A DNA stretch of 64,000 bases from CAVTWS01 sp963738445 (GTDB lineage Bacteria; Actinomycetota; Acidimicrobiia; Acidimicrobiales; SHLQ01): the NCBI GenBank assembly GCA_963738445.1, contig CAVTWS010000011.1, positions 496,001 to 560,000 of the forward strand, in the 5' to 3' direction. The notes under the pieces are model-generated. The model searched no databases. It was given only the letters and a program-made list of their open reading frames with translations, and was not told the origin of the DNA. A program made the position numbers and the translations under genes. Positions 7,663-16,743 of the stretch are shown here, piece after piece (positions within the stretch are counted from its first letter, which is position 1; each line of letters starts with the position of its first letter).

Positions 7663-9426
7663 CTGCGCCTGTCGACCCTGTTCCTCCGTACGTTGCGTGA
7701 CGATCCGGCCGATGCCGAAGTCCCGAGCCACCGCCTCCTGGTGCGGGCCGGGTACATCCGTCGTGCCGCTCCCGGGGGGTACACGTTCCTGCCTCTCGGA
7801 TGGCGGGTGTTCCGCAACATCGAGAACGTCGTGCGCGACGAGATGGACAACGCCGGCTTCCAGGAGGTCCATTTCCCGGCGCTGCTGCCCCGGGAGCCGT
7901 ACGAGGCCACCGGTCGCTGGACCGACTACGGCGACAGCCTCTTCCGGCTCAAGGATCGGCGGGGCAACGATTTCCTCCTCGCCCCCACGCACGAGGAGAT
8001 GTTCACCCTCCTCGTCAAGGACCTCTACTCCTCGTACAAGGATCTGCCCCTCTCGATCTACCAGATCCAGAACAAGTACCACGATGAGGCTCGCCCCCGG
8101 GCCGGCCTGCTTCGTGGCCGCGAGTTCTGCATGAAGGACTCGTACAGCTTCGATGTCGACGACGAAGGGCTGCGCCGCAGCTACGAGGCCCACCGCCGGG
8201 CCTACATCAGCCTGTTCGACCGGTTGGGCCTGCCGTACGTGATCGTGTCGGCCATGTCGGGGGCCATGGGTGGCTCGGCGTCGGAGGAGTTCCTGGCGCC
8301 CATCGAGGTCGGCGAGGACACGTTCGTTCGCTGCACCCATTGCGACTACGCGGCCAACACGGAGGCCGTGGAGTCCCGTCCCCCGGAGCCCGTTCCCGAC
8401 GACGAGCTGCCGGATGCGCACGTCGAGGACACCCCGGCAACGCCGACCATCCAGACCCTCGTCGATCTCATCAACAGCCGGCCCGATCTGTGCCGCCCGG
8501 ACCGCGACTGGACCGCCGCCGACACGCTCAAGAACGTCGTCGTGAACCTCCGTCATCCCGATGGTCGGGTCGAACCGTTGGCCATCGGCGTGCCCGGTGA
8601 CCGTGAGGTCGACCTCAAGCGCGTGGAGGCTCAGGTGGCCCCGGCGGAGGTCGAGCCCTTCTCCGACGACGACTTCTCCCGCCATCCGGCACTGGTAAAG
8701 GGCTACATCGGACCCGGCGCGCTCGGCACCTCCGCCGCGTCCGGCATCCGTTACCTCCTCGATCCCCGCGTCGCTGACGGCACCCGCTGGGTGACGGGTG
8801 CCGACGCGCGGGGCCGTCACGTGCTCGACCTCGTCTCCGGGCGCGACTTCACTGCCGATGGCACGATCGAGGCCGCTGAGGTGCTCGACGGTGATCCATG
8901 CCCACGCTGCGGCGGCGCCCTGGAGATCGCTCGCGGCATCGAGATCGGTCACATCTTCCAGCTCGGCCGGAAGTACGCCGAAGCGCTCGGTCTGACGGTG
9001 CTCGACCAGAACGGCCAGCAGGTCGTGGTCACCATGGGCTCCTACGGCGTCGGTGTGTCTCGGGCGGTGGCCGCCATCGCCGAGGCCACCCACGACGACA
9101 AGGGCCTCTGTTGGCCCCGCGAGATCGCTCCGGCCGACATCCACCTCGTGGTGGCGGGCAAGGACCCCGAGCACCTGGCGGCCGCCGAGAACCTCGGCGC
9201 CGAGTTGGAATCGGCCGCCGTCCGGGTGTTGCTCGACGACCGCACCGGCGTCTCCCCGGGCGTGAAGTTCAACGATGCCGAGCTCATCGGGATGCCCACC
9301 ATCGTCATCGTCGGCAAAGGCCTGGCCAACGGCGTCATCGAGGTCAAGGACCGTCGCACCGGCGACCGCGAGGACATCCCAGTCGCCGACATCGCGGCCC
9401 ACCTCGTCGCCCTGTGCCGGACCTGA
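7660..9426 (+). CDS. proS: Prolyl-tRNA synthetase (bacterial type, with editing insertion)
   Basis: 588 residues. Charges tRNA-Pro with proline in the cytoplasm. Class II motifs are clear: motif 1 around GGYTFLPLGWRVF, motif 2 in FLLAPTHEEMF and FRDE-like QNKYHDEARPRAGLLRGREF, motif 3 near GSYGVGVSRAVAAI. The region between residues ~225 and ~410 is the INS editing domain that removes Ala mischarged onto tRNA-Pro. The length and the N-terminus (RLSTLFLRTLRDDPADAE) match bacterial-type ProS, supporting the GTG start. It is followed after 4 bases by a PPOX oxidoreductase, probably the same transcript. Divergent from the secreted propeller gene. Confidence 0.97.
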   Translation: MLRLSTLFLRTLRDDPADAEVPSHRLLVRAGYIRRAAPGGYTFLPLGWRVFRNIENVVRDEMDNAGFQEVHFPALLPREPYEATGRWTDYGDSLFRLKDRRGNDFLLAPTHEEMFTLLVKDLYSSYKDLPLSIYQIQNKYHDEARPRAGLLRGREFCMKDSYSFDVDDEGLRRSYEAHRRAYISLFDRLGLPYVIVSAMSGAMGGSASEEFLAPIEVGEDTFVRCTHCDYAANTEAVESRPPEPVPDDELPDAHVEDTPATPTIQTLVDLINSRPDLCRPDRDWTAADTLKNVVVNLRHPDGRVEPLAIGVPGDREVDLKRVEAQVAPAEVEPFSDDDFSRHPALVKGYIGPGALGTSAASGIRYLLDPRVADGTRWVTGADARGRHVLDLVSGRDFTADGTIEAAEVLDGDPCPRCGGALEIARGIEIGHIFQLGRKYAEALGLTVLDQNGQQVVVTMGSYGVGVSRAVAAIAEATHDDKGLCWPREIAPADIHLVVAGKDPEHLAAAENLGAELESAAVRVLLDDRTGVSPGVKFNDAELIGMPTIVIVGKGLANGVIEVKDRRTGDREDIPVADIAAHLVALCRT

Positions 9427-9430
9427 GCTC

Positions 9431-9883
9431 ATGGCCGAGCATCACATCCCGGTGGGCGTTCCCATCCCCGAGCGGGTCAAGGCCCTGCTCCGCGGCAAAC
9501 CGGTCGCCTTCATGACCACCATGCGGCCCGATGGCGCCATGTCGACCAACCCGGTGGCCGTGGTCTACGACGATGAGCGTCTGCGGGTGAGCACCGTCGT
9601 CGGCCGCCGCAAGGTCCGCAACCTCGACCTGGACAGCCGGATCACCCTGTGCATCGTCCAGCCCGACAACCTCAACCGGTACGTCGAGATCCGCGGCCAT
9701 GCCATCATCGAGCCCGATCACGACCGGGCGTTCGTCGATGCGATGGCCCAGCAGTACATGGGCGTCGACCGCTATCCGTTCGACCGGCCGGGCGATCAGC
9801 GGGTCGTGGTCACGATCGTGCCCGAGAAGGTGTCCTGCCCCGACATCCCGCTGGCCGACGATCCGCCCTACGAGAAGCCGTAG
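9431..9883 (+). CDS. PPOX-class F420-dependent oxidoreductase
   Basis: 150 residues. The sequence fits the split-barrel flavin/deazaflavin family: LLRGKPVAFMTTMRPDGAMSTNPV, then RRKVRNLDLDSRITLCI and YVEIRGHAIIE. In actinobacteria this size class generally uses coenzyme F420 to reduce small molecules; the substrate is unknown. It starts 4 bases after proS, so it is most likely the second gene of that operon, although no functional link to proline charging is evident. A hairpin repeat array follows its stop. Confidence 0.75.
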   Translation: MAEHHIPVGVPIPERVKALLRGKPVAFMTTMRPDGAMSTNPVAVVYDDERLRVSTVVGRRKVRNLDLDSRITLCIVQPDNLNRYVEIRGHAIIEPDHDRAFVDAMAQQYMGVDRYPFDRPGDQRVVVTIVPEKVSCPDIPLADDPPYEKP

Positions 9884-9938
9884 CCGCACACCGAGGCCCG
9901 GACCCCTCGCCGCCCCACCCCACCTCTGCCCTGAACTC

Positions 9939-10058
9939 GGTGGGTGGCGTCGCGGTGTCGACGTACGCCACCCACCGAGAACCGGGGTGAGGGCAACTGG
10001 GTGGGTGGCGTCGCGGTGTCGACGTACGCCACCCACCGAGAACCGGGGTGAGGGCAAC
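9939..10058. repeat. Two direct copies of a 59-bp hairpin-forming repeat in a convergent intergenic region
   Basis: Copies at 9939-9997 and 10000-10058 appear identical and are spaced 61 bases apart. Each contains a 12-bp inverted repeat (GGTGGGTGGCGT / ACGCCACCCACC) around a 14-base loop with an internal GTCGAC. The array fills most of the 206-base gap between the PPOX gene and the convergent amidohydrolase gene. It may act as a double terminator, or be a small mobile or palindromic repeat family. Confidence 0.8.
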
Positions 10059-10089
10059 GAAGCGGGCGGGCCCGCGACGATGGGCGTGG

Positions 10090-11394
10090 TCAGACTTTGG
10101 CGGCGGCGGGGGCCTGACGGCCGCGGGTGGTGATCTCGGTCCAGCTGGCCAGGTCGCGCTCGTCGGCGGGGCGGCCGACGCGGGTGACCACGTCGACGTC
10201 GGGCGACTCGGCCCGCAGAGCGCCGACGGTGCACTGCTCCCTTGGGCGGGTGGCGAACGGGTCGAACTGGTAGTGCGCCATGGCGTTCTGGTGGGTGATC
10301 TTGTTGACCTGCTCGTCGGACAGGCCGGCGAGGGTCGTCGACCAGCTCCTCGGGCGCGTTCGGCCAGGTGCCGTCGGAGTGCGGGTAGTCGGACTCCCAG
10401 CAGACGTTGTCGATGTTGAAGTGGTCGATCAGCTCCGGGCCGACCGTCTCCTTGATGAAGCACACGAGGATGTGGTCGTGGAAGATCTGCGTGGGGCCGC
10501 CGGTCTGGGAGAAGTCGTGGTTGATCCAGCCGCCGTGGCGGTCGTGGACGTGCTCGGCGCGCCACAGGAAGTAGGGGATCCAGCCGATGTCGCCCTCGGT
10601 GAGGGAGAACTTCAGCGTCGGGGAACCGCTCCCAGAACGTGGCCCACACCAGGTCGACCAGCGTGTAGACGGTGGCGGCCGACGACAGCGGTCATGGCCA
10701 CCCCGGCCGGGGCGTCGCTCGAGGTCATCGCGCGGCCGCGACGACGAGCCGAGGTGGCAGCACAGCACGGTCTCGGTGTCGCAGCACGCGGCGAACAGCG
10801 GGTCCCAGTAGCCGGAGTGGATCGACGGCATGTTCAGCGCCTCGGGGTTCTCCGAGAAGGTGACGGCGTGGCAGCCCTTGGCGGCGAGCCGGTGGACCTC
10901 CTGGCGGCCGCGCTCGACGTCGAACAGCGGCAGCATGCCGCACGGGATGAACCGACCGGGGTAGGCGCCGCACCACTCGTCGACGTGCCAGTCGTTGTAG
11001 GCCTTGATCATGACCAGGTTGACGTCGCGGTCGGGACCCTGGTTCAGCACCTGGCCGGAGAAGCCGGTGAAGTTCGGGAAGTTCAGCCCGGCGAGCTGCC
11101 CGCCGGCGTTCATGTCGCGCACCCGCTCGTGGACGTCGTAGCAGCCCGGCCGCATCTCGTCGTAGCGGCTGGCGTCGACGTTGAACATCTCGGGCGGCTT
11201 GCCGGCCACCGCGTTCAGGCCGAGGTTGCGGCCCCTCACGTTGCCGTACCACCACTGCTGGATGCCCGTTCTCGTCGGTGACGACCCGAGGCGCCTGGTC
11301 CTGGTACTTGGCCGGCACGTGGGCGTCGAACATGGTCGGCGGGCTCGGCGATGTGGTCGTCGACGCTGATCAGGATCAGGTCTTCGGGACGCAT
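10090..11394 (-). pseudogene. Amidohydrolase-2 family metal-dependent hydrolase B (frame broken several times in this sequence)
   Basis: Start ATG at 11394 (ISVDDHIAEP) follows GGAGG. Similarity continues to the stop at 10090 but jumps frame near 11347, 11271, 10735, 10683, 10627 and 10331; removing one base at nearly every point restores one protein. Restored motifs: GIQQWWYGN, MRPGCYDVHERVRDM, AYNDWHVDEWCGAYPGRFIP, LNMPSIHSGYWDPLF, DIGWIPYFLWRAEH, NVCWESDYPHSDGTWP. These are typical of TIM-barrel amidohydrolase-2 (ACMSD-like) proteins, which hydrolyse or decarboxylate small acids using an active-site metal. It lies 21 bases downstream of paralogue A on the same strand, so the two are probably co-transcribed. 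The pattern of single extra bases points to consensus error rather than decay. Confidence 0.7.
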
Positions 11395-11415
11395 GGCTTT
11401 CCTCCAGGAGTTGGG

Positions 11416-12616
11416 TCAGTCGAGTGCGGGCAGGACGGGATCGGGGAGCGGGTGGCGGTACAGCCCGGCGGCGTTCTCCGAGCACATCATGCGGAGCTCG
11501 CGGGTGGGGATGTGGCCCCACACCTGCTCGATCAGGGCCTGGGTGTCGGGCCAGGTGCCGTCGCCGTGGGGGTAGTCGGTCTCGACCATGATGTTCTCGA
11601 CGCCGATGCGGTGCCGGGTCTCGATCGTGGACGGGTCGTCGATGGTGCAGAACCAGAAGTTGCGTTGAAGCACATCGGCGGGGCGCATGTCCCAGGTCGA
11701 GAGGCCGTAGCCGGAGCGGTCGACGATGTTGTCGAGCCGGTCGAGCAGCATGGCGACCCAGCCGATGCCGCCTTCGCTCATGGCGATCTTCAACGACGGG
11801 TAACGAAGCGGGAACCCCGACCACAGCCATTCGGCGCACGCCGACAGCGACAGCTGGCCGAACAGGGTGGCCCCGAGCTGCAGGGACGGTGCACCGGGAG
11901 GCGAGTCGTAGGTGCCGCTGGATCCGACGTGAATGCTGATGACCGTGTCGGTCTCGACGCAGGCGCGGATGATGGGGTCCCAGTGTTCGGTGTCGAACAC
12001 CGACGGGAAGCCGATGAGCTGCGGGCGTTCGGGCAGGGTGACGGTGCGGAACCCGCGTTCGGCGTTGCGTCGGATCTCCGCGGCCCCAGCCTCGGGGTCG
12101 GCCAGGTAGGAGATGCCGAGGGGGATGAACCGCTCGGGGTACGCCGAGTACCACTCCTCGTGGACCCAGTCGTTCCAGGCTCGCATGGTAGCGATGCCGA
12201 GCTCGCGGTCGGAGCAGCCGGAGAAGACCCGGCCCGCAGAATCCGGTGATCATCGACGGGAAGTTGAGCGACGCCCACACGCCGTTGATGTCCATGTCGC
12301 GCACCCGGGCGCGAGGGTCGAAGCAACCGGGGCGCATCTGCTCGAACCGGAACGGCTCGAGCTTCACCGTCTCGGGCCGGCGCCCGGCCAGGGCATTCAT
12401 GCCGACCTGGGTGAAGCGACCACCGTCGAACTCCCACACCTGGTGGCCCTGGGTGGTCTCGACGATCCGGGGTGCCCGTTCGGCCAGGTGGGCGGGCAGC
12501 CGGCCTTCGAAGGTGTGGGCGGGCTCGAAGAGGTGGTCGTCGACCGAGATGACGGTCACGAGCACCTCGCGGGGTTCCGGTTCGGGGAAGAAGAGGGTCT
12601 GGTCGAGCAACGTCAC
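11416..12616 (-). CDS. Amidohydrolase-2 family metal-dependent hydrolase A (one frameshift)
   Basis: GTG at 12616 is preceded by GAGG about seven bases upstream. The N-terminal third (VISVDDHLFEP, MRPGCFDPRARVRDMDINGV, FPSMITGFCG) and the C-terminal two thirds (MRAWNDWVHEEWYSAYPERFIP, LIGFPSVFD, EGGIGWVAML, NIMVETDYPHGDGTWP) sit in different frames; one extra C near 12235 separates them. Restored length is about 399 residues, normal for the family. Predicted cytosolic TIM-barrel metallo-enzyme acting on a small carboxylic or amide substrate; the family includes decarboxylases related to ACMSD. Homologous to B downstream and C at 24225, so the island carries three paralogues. Substrate unknown. 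Confidence 0.8.
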
Positions 12617-12635
12617 GTCAGGTCCTCACACATCC

Positions 12636-12656
12636 GAGTTGGGATGGACCCAACTC
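12636..12656. other. Inverted repeat between crotonase and amidohydrolase genes
   Basis: Arms GAGTTGGG (12636-12643) and CCCAACTC (12649-12656) with a 5-base spacer. It lies in the 110-base gap after the first crotonase gene and 20 bases before the start of amidohydrolase A on the minus strand. It could be a weak terminator/attenuator or an operator; nothing decides between them. Confidence 0.4.
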
Positions 12657-12726
12657 TCCGACAGATCCGGTCCGGCACGCAAGATCGGGCCTGGCGCCGT
12701 CGGGACACGGGCGGCGGGGCCGGGCA

Positions 12727-13521
12727 TCAGATCTCGGCCCAGTTGGCCTCGCGCTTTTCGGCGAACGCCCGTGGGCCTTCCTCCTGGTCCGGATGCCCCC
12801 ACATCTCGACGAGGTACTTCGACCCCACCTTGCAGGCGTCGGTCAGGCCGTACTCCAAGGCGGCCCACAGCGCCTTCTTCGTCGCCGCCATCGCAGCCGG
12901 CGAGTTCTTGGCCACCGTCTCGGCGAGCTCCTGGGCCCGCTCGCGGAGCTTCTCCGGAGGGTCGACGATCTCGGAGATCATGCCCAGCTCGTAGGCCCGC
13001 TGAGCGTTCATCCGCTCATAACGACCGACGAACGCCATGCGCATGACGGACTCGACCGGCATCTTGCGCAGCAGGGCCATGGCCTCGATGGCGACGACCT
13101 GACCGACCGATACGTGGGGATCGAAGAACTGGGCGTCGCTCGCCGCGATCACGATGTCGGCATCGGCGACCCAGTGGAATCCGCCGCCGCAGCAGATGCC
13201 GTTGACCGCGGTGATCACCGGTTTCCAGACGTTCTGGTGCCAGCTCGTGAAATGGAGGTCCCAGTTCACGACGCTGTCCTGGTAGCGCTGCATGCCCTGA
13301 CCGTCGGTGGCGATCTCCTGGACATCGACACCCGTCTGGAAGGCCCGACCGTTGCCGGTGTGGACGATCACGCGGACCTTGGGATCCTGATCGAGCTCGA
13401 TCCACGCATCGGCGAACTCGTCGCGGATCTTGGCGTTCATGGCGTTGAGCTGGTCGGGCCGATTGTTGATCAACCAGCCGACGTGGCCGTGGCGCTCGAC
13501 GATCAGGTGCTCGTAGCTCAT
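12727..13521 (-). CDS. Enoyl-CoA hydratase/isomerase family protein (crotonase 1)
   Basis: 264 residues; GGAG about eight bases upstream of the ATG. Crotonase fold: VGWLINNRPDQLNAMN near the start, oxyanion-hole segments GRAFQTGVDVQEI and VNGICCGGGFHWVADADIVI, and the acidic catalytic region around GQVVAIEAMALLRK. Acts on acyl-CoA thioesters, probably hydration or isomerisation of an enoyl-CoA in a beta-oxidation-like route. The start ATG overlaps the upstream crotonase stop (ATGA), so the two paralogues, about 60% identical by eye, are translationally coupled and might form a hetero-oligomer or act on successive intermediates. Confidence 0.85.
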   Translation of the reverse strand: MSYEHLIVERHGHVGWLINNRPDQLNAMNAKIRDEFADAWIELDQDPKVRVIVHTGNGRAFQTGVDVQEIATDGQGMQRYQDSVVNWDLHFTSWHQNVWKPVITAVNGICCGGGFHWVADADIVIAASDAQFFDPHVSVGQVVAIEAMALLRKMPVESVMRMAFVGRYERMNAQRAYELGMISEIVDPPEKLRERAQELAETVAKNSPAAMAATKKALWAALEYGLTDACKVGSKYLVEMWGHPDQEEGPRAFAEKREANWAEI

Positions 13522-14351
13522 CTCGGGGTCTCCGGTGGTGGTGGGGTCGTGGGGGTGTACGGGGTCCAGCGAGCCTCTCGGCGCTCGGCGAAGGCCTGCG
13601 GGCCTTCCTCTTGATCGGGGTGCCCCCACATGTCGACCAGATGGCGGGAGCCCACCCTGCAGGCGTCGGTGAGGCCGTGTTCGAGGGCGGCCCACAACGC
13701 CTTCTTGGTGGCCGCCATCGCCGCCGGTGAGTTGCGGCCGATCTTCTCCCCGAGCTCCTGGGCGGCCTGGCGCAGGAGCTCGGGAGGGTCGACCACCTGG
13801 CTGCAGATCCCGAGCTGATGGGCGCGGGCCGCGGTCATCCGTTCGTGCCGGCCGGTCAGGGCCATCCGGAAGATCGCCTCGGCCGGGGATTTCCGGATGA
13901 GGGCGATGCCCTCGTACGCCATGACCTGACCGATCGAGGTGTGGGGTTCCACCAGCGTGGCATCGCTCGCCATGATCACGATGTCGGCATCGGCGACGAA
14001 GTGGAGGCCACCTCCGGCGCAGGCGCCGTTGACCGCGGCGATGACCGGTTTGCTGACGCCGAGATGCCAGGCGGTGAATCGCAGGGTCGCGTCACGGGTC
14101 TGGCGTGAGAAGGTGCGGAGTGCCGCTTTGTCGCGGGCGATCTGGACCACGTCGACCCCTGAATGGAACGACGGTCCGTTGCCGGTGTTGACGATGACGC
14201 GAACGGCGGGGTCGGCCTCGAGCTCGAGCCAGGCCTGTTCGAGCTCGGCGAACATCGTGGCGTTGATGGCGTTGCGCGCCTCGGGCCGGTTGAAGATCAA
14301 CCAGCCCACCGGGCCGTGGCGCTCGACGAGGAGGCTGTCGTACTCACCCAC
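13518..14351 (-). CDS. Enoyl-CoA hydratase/isomerase family protein (crotonase 2)
   Basis: 277 residues from GTG 14351; another GTG lies one codon upstream, and a GGAGGAGGAG Shine-Dalgarno fits the downstream one better. Motifs: VGWLIFNRPEARNAIN, GPSFHSGVDVVQIA, VNGACAGGGLHFVADADIVI and GQVMAYEGIALIRK. First gene of the crotonase pair. Its promoter region carries an operator-like palindrome at 14393-14407; read on the minus strand that palindrome contains TACAAT, a good -10 box, so repression by the nearby GntR protein is likely. The C-terminus ends in a short Pro-rich tail (TPTTPPPPETPR). Confidence 0.85.
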   Translation of the reverse strand: MGEYDSLLVERHGPVGWLIFNRPEARNAINATMFAELEQAWLELEADPAVRVIVNTGNGPSFHSGVDVVQIARDKAALRTFSRQTRDATLRFTAWHLGVSKPVIAAVNGACAGGGLHFVADADIVIMASDATLVEPHTSIGQVMAYEGIALIRKSPAEAIFRMALTGRHERMTAARAHQLGICSQVVDPPELLRQAAQELGEKIGRNSPAAMAATKKALWAALEHGLTDACRVGSRHLVDMWGHPDQEEGPQAFAERREARWTPYTPTTPPPPETPR

Positions 14352-14392
14352 CACTCCTCCTCCGTGCTCGATCGCTCTCGCTGTCCTGGAAG

Positions 14393-14407
14393 TGGATATT
14401 GTATCCA
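14393..14407. promoter_or_regulatory. Predicted GntR operator 1 (TGGATA-N3-TATCCA)
   Basis: Perfect 6-bp arms TGGATA and TATCCA around TTG. It lies between the divergent crotonase pair and transporter operon. -10-like hexamers are embedded in it on both strands (TACAAT minus, TATTGT plus), so bound protein would block both promoters. Confidence 0.65.
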
Positions 14408-14520
14408 TCGAGGGGGCACGGGTCCGGTCCGGGGTGAGCGCCGCTGGCGTGGGCTGGTTACTGTGGCGCTCCGCATGCGCCCGCTCATGGGGTGCCCGAG
14501 TTCGAGATCGAGGGGCGAGC

Positions 14521-16743
14521 ATGAATTCCATGGCCGACGACAACGGCGCCGGCACCGGGTTCGAGGCGGCCGACCTGGCGGGAGCGGTGCTGGCCGAGGA
14601 GGCCAGTCGGCGCGCCGCGCAGAAGGTCGACGACGCCGGGCTCGACCTGGCCCAGCTCCCCGGTGTCGGCAGTGAGATCATGACGCTGCGTGAAGCCGTC
14701 GGCCAGGGCGGTACCGGCCTCCTCAGCATGCTGTTCCTGCTCACCGTCTTCGACGAGTTCCCCCGCGTCGCCGCGCTGGTCCTGGCCCCGGACATCCAGG
14801 AGACCTTCGGCATCTCCGACACGGCGGTCGCCGGCATCGTCAGCCTCGTCGGTGTGGCGCTCATCTTGTCGACCCTGCCCGCGGCGTCGCTCGGAGATCG
14901 ACACCGCCGGACGTTGATCATCGCCATCGGAACGCTGGTCGTGGCGGCATCGGTCGTGCTCTCCGGCATCGCGCCCAACCCGTTCCTGCTGGCCGTGTTC
15001 ATGACGTTGGGCGGCATCGGCGTCGGCTTCCGATTGCCGAACGGCTCGTCGTTGCTGGCCGACGGGTACCCGATCGAGGCCCGAGCGCGGATCTACGCCG
15101 TCGAGGGCGCGGGGCGCCCGCTCGGGCAGCTCGTCGGCCCGTTCGTCGCCGGCGCAGCAGCATCGGTCGCCGGCGGCACCGAAGGCTGGCGATGGTCGCT
15201 CATCATCCTGGTCCTGCCCATGGTGCTGCTCGCCGGCTTCGCCTTCGTGACCAAAGAGCCGCGGCGGGGCCAGTACGAACAGAAGGCGGTGCTCGGTCAG
15301 ACCCTCGAGGAGGACTCCGATGCGCCGCCCATCTCGCTGTCGGCGGCGTTCGCCCGGCTCAAGAAGGTGCGCAGCTTCTACTTCCTCGCCGTGGGCATCG
15401 CGGTGCTCGGGTTCGCCCTGGTCAGCGTGCCGCTGCAAACCTCGCAGTTGCTCGAAGACCACTACGAGTACGGCGCCTTCACCCGGGGTTGGATGCTCGC
15501 CATCTCGTGGTCGCTCGCCATCCCCGCCATCATGATCGTGGGCCGCAAGGGCGAACAGCTGATGCGCAAGGACCCGTCGCTGCTGCTCAAGCTGTCGGGC
15601 TTCCTGCTCCTCGGCTACGGCGTGTTCGTGGTGATCGGCATGCAGTTCGAGCCCGTGGGAGTCCTGCTGGCGTTCTACACGATCGGCAACGCGTTCCAGG
15701 CGGCGGCGTTCGTCCTCACCGGTCCGGCCATCGCCACCGTGGTGCCCTACAAGATGCGCAGTCAGGCGTTCGCTCTCGTCGGCCTCTACATCTTCCTCGG
15801 CGGTGGGTTCTTCGGCGGGCTGCTGGCCGGCGGCATGAGCGACGCCTGGGGTGAGCGCACGGCGCTGACCGTGCTCGTACCTCCGGCGGCGCTGATCGGC
15901 GGGGCGTTCATCGTGTACGGCTCCCGATTCATGCGCCGCGACCTGTCGTTGGTGGTGGAGGAGTTGCGGGAGGAGCAGGCCGAGCAAGTTCGCCTGGCCT
16001 CGAATCCCGACGACATCCCCGTGCTGCAGGTTCGCAACCTCGACTACTCCTATGGGCCCGTCCAGGTGTTGTTCGGCGTCGATCTCGAGGTGCGCAAGGG
16101 CGAGACCCTGGCCCTCCTCGGCACGAACGGAGCGGGCAAGTCGACCGTCCTCCGGGCGGTCGGCGGCCTCGGCGTCGTCGACCGGGGCGTCGTGCGCTAC
16201 CACGGCCGCGACATCACGTACGCCCCGGCCGAGTACCGGTTCTCCAAGGGCATCGTGATGGTCCGCGGCGGTCAGGGCATCTTCCCGGGCCTCTCGGTTC
16301 GGGAGAACCTCGAGCTGTCGCTGACGACCCTCAAGCTCGACAACGCCACCGCCGACCAACGGATGGAGCGGGTCTTCGAGCTGTTCCCGATCCTGCGGGA
16401 ACGGGTCCGCCAACGGGCGGGCGATCTGTCGGGCGGTCAGCGTCAGATGCTGGCCCTGGCCAAGGCGCTGGTGCACGACCCCGAGCTGCTGATCATCGAT
16501 GAGCTGTCCCTCGGGCTCGCCCCGGTCGTGGTGCAGGAGCTCATCGAGGTGGTCGAACGACTTCGGGCCCAGGGTCAGACGATGATCATCGTCGAGCAGT
16601 CGATGAACATCGCCCTGAGCCTGTCCGACCGCGCCATCTATCTCGGAAAAGGGCCGGGTGCAGTTCGAGGGCGACGCCCGAGAGCTCGCCGAACGCGATG
16701 ACCTCGTCAAGGCTGTCTTCCTCGGCATGGGAGCCCACTCATG
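14521..16743 (+). CDS. MFS transporter fused to a LivF-type ABC ATPase (frameshift near the 3' end)
   Basis: ATG 14521 follows GAGGGG. Residues ~60-490 form a 12-helix major-facilitator domain (GDRHRRT loop, GGIGVGFRLPNGSSLLADG, GAGRPLGQLVGP). Residues ~500-740 are a LivF-like ATPase: Walker A LGTNGAGKST, signature LSGGQRQ, Walker B LLIIDELSLGLAP, H-loop region MIIVEQS. As written the frame ends at 16701; an extra base at about 16645 (TATCTCGGAAAAG) hides the natural C-terminus KGRVQFEGDARELAERDD...AHS, whose TGA at 16741-16743 overlaps the next ATG. Covalent MFS-ABC ATPase fusion is unusual. Together with the next gene it supplies both permeases and both ATPases of a branched-chain-amino-acid-type importer, but no binding protein. 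Confidence 0.85.

Noticed and set aside
9939..10058. CRISPR array
   Set aside because: Only two copies, two bases between them, and each unit is a hairpin; no spacers and no cas genes.
16640..16743. Programmed ribosomal frameshift at the end of the MFS-LivF gene
   Set aside because: TATCTCGGAAAAG has a short A-run but no convincing slippery heptamer with downstream structure, and similar insertions are found in unrelated genes in the window.
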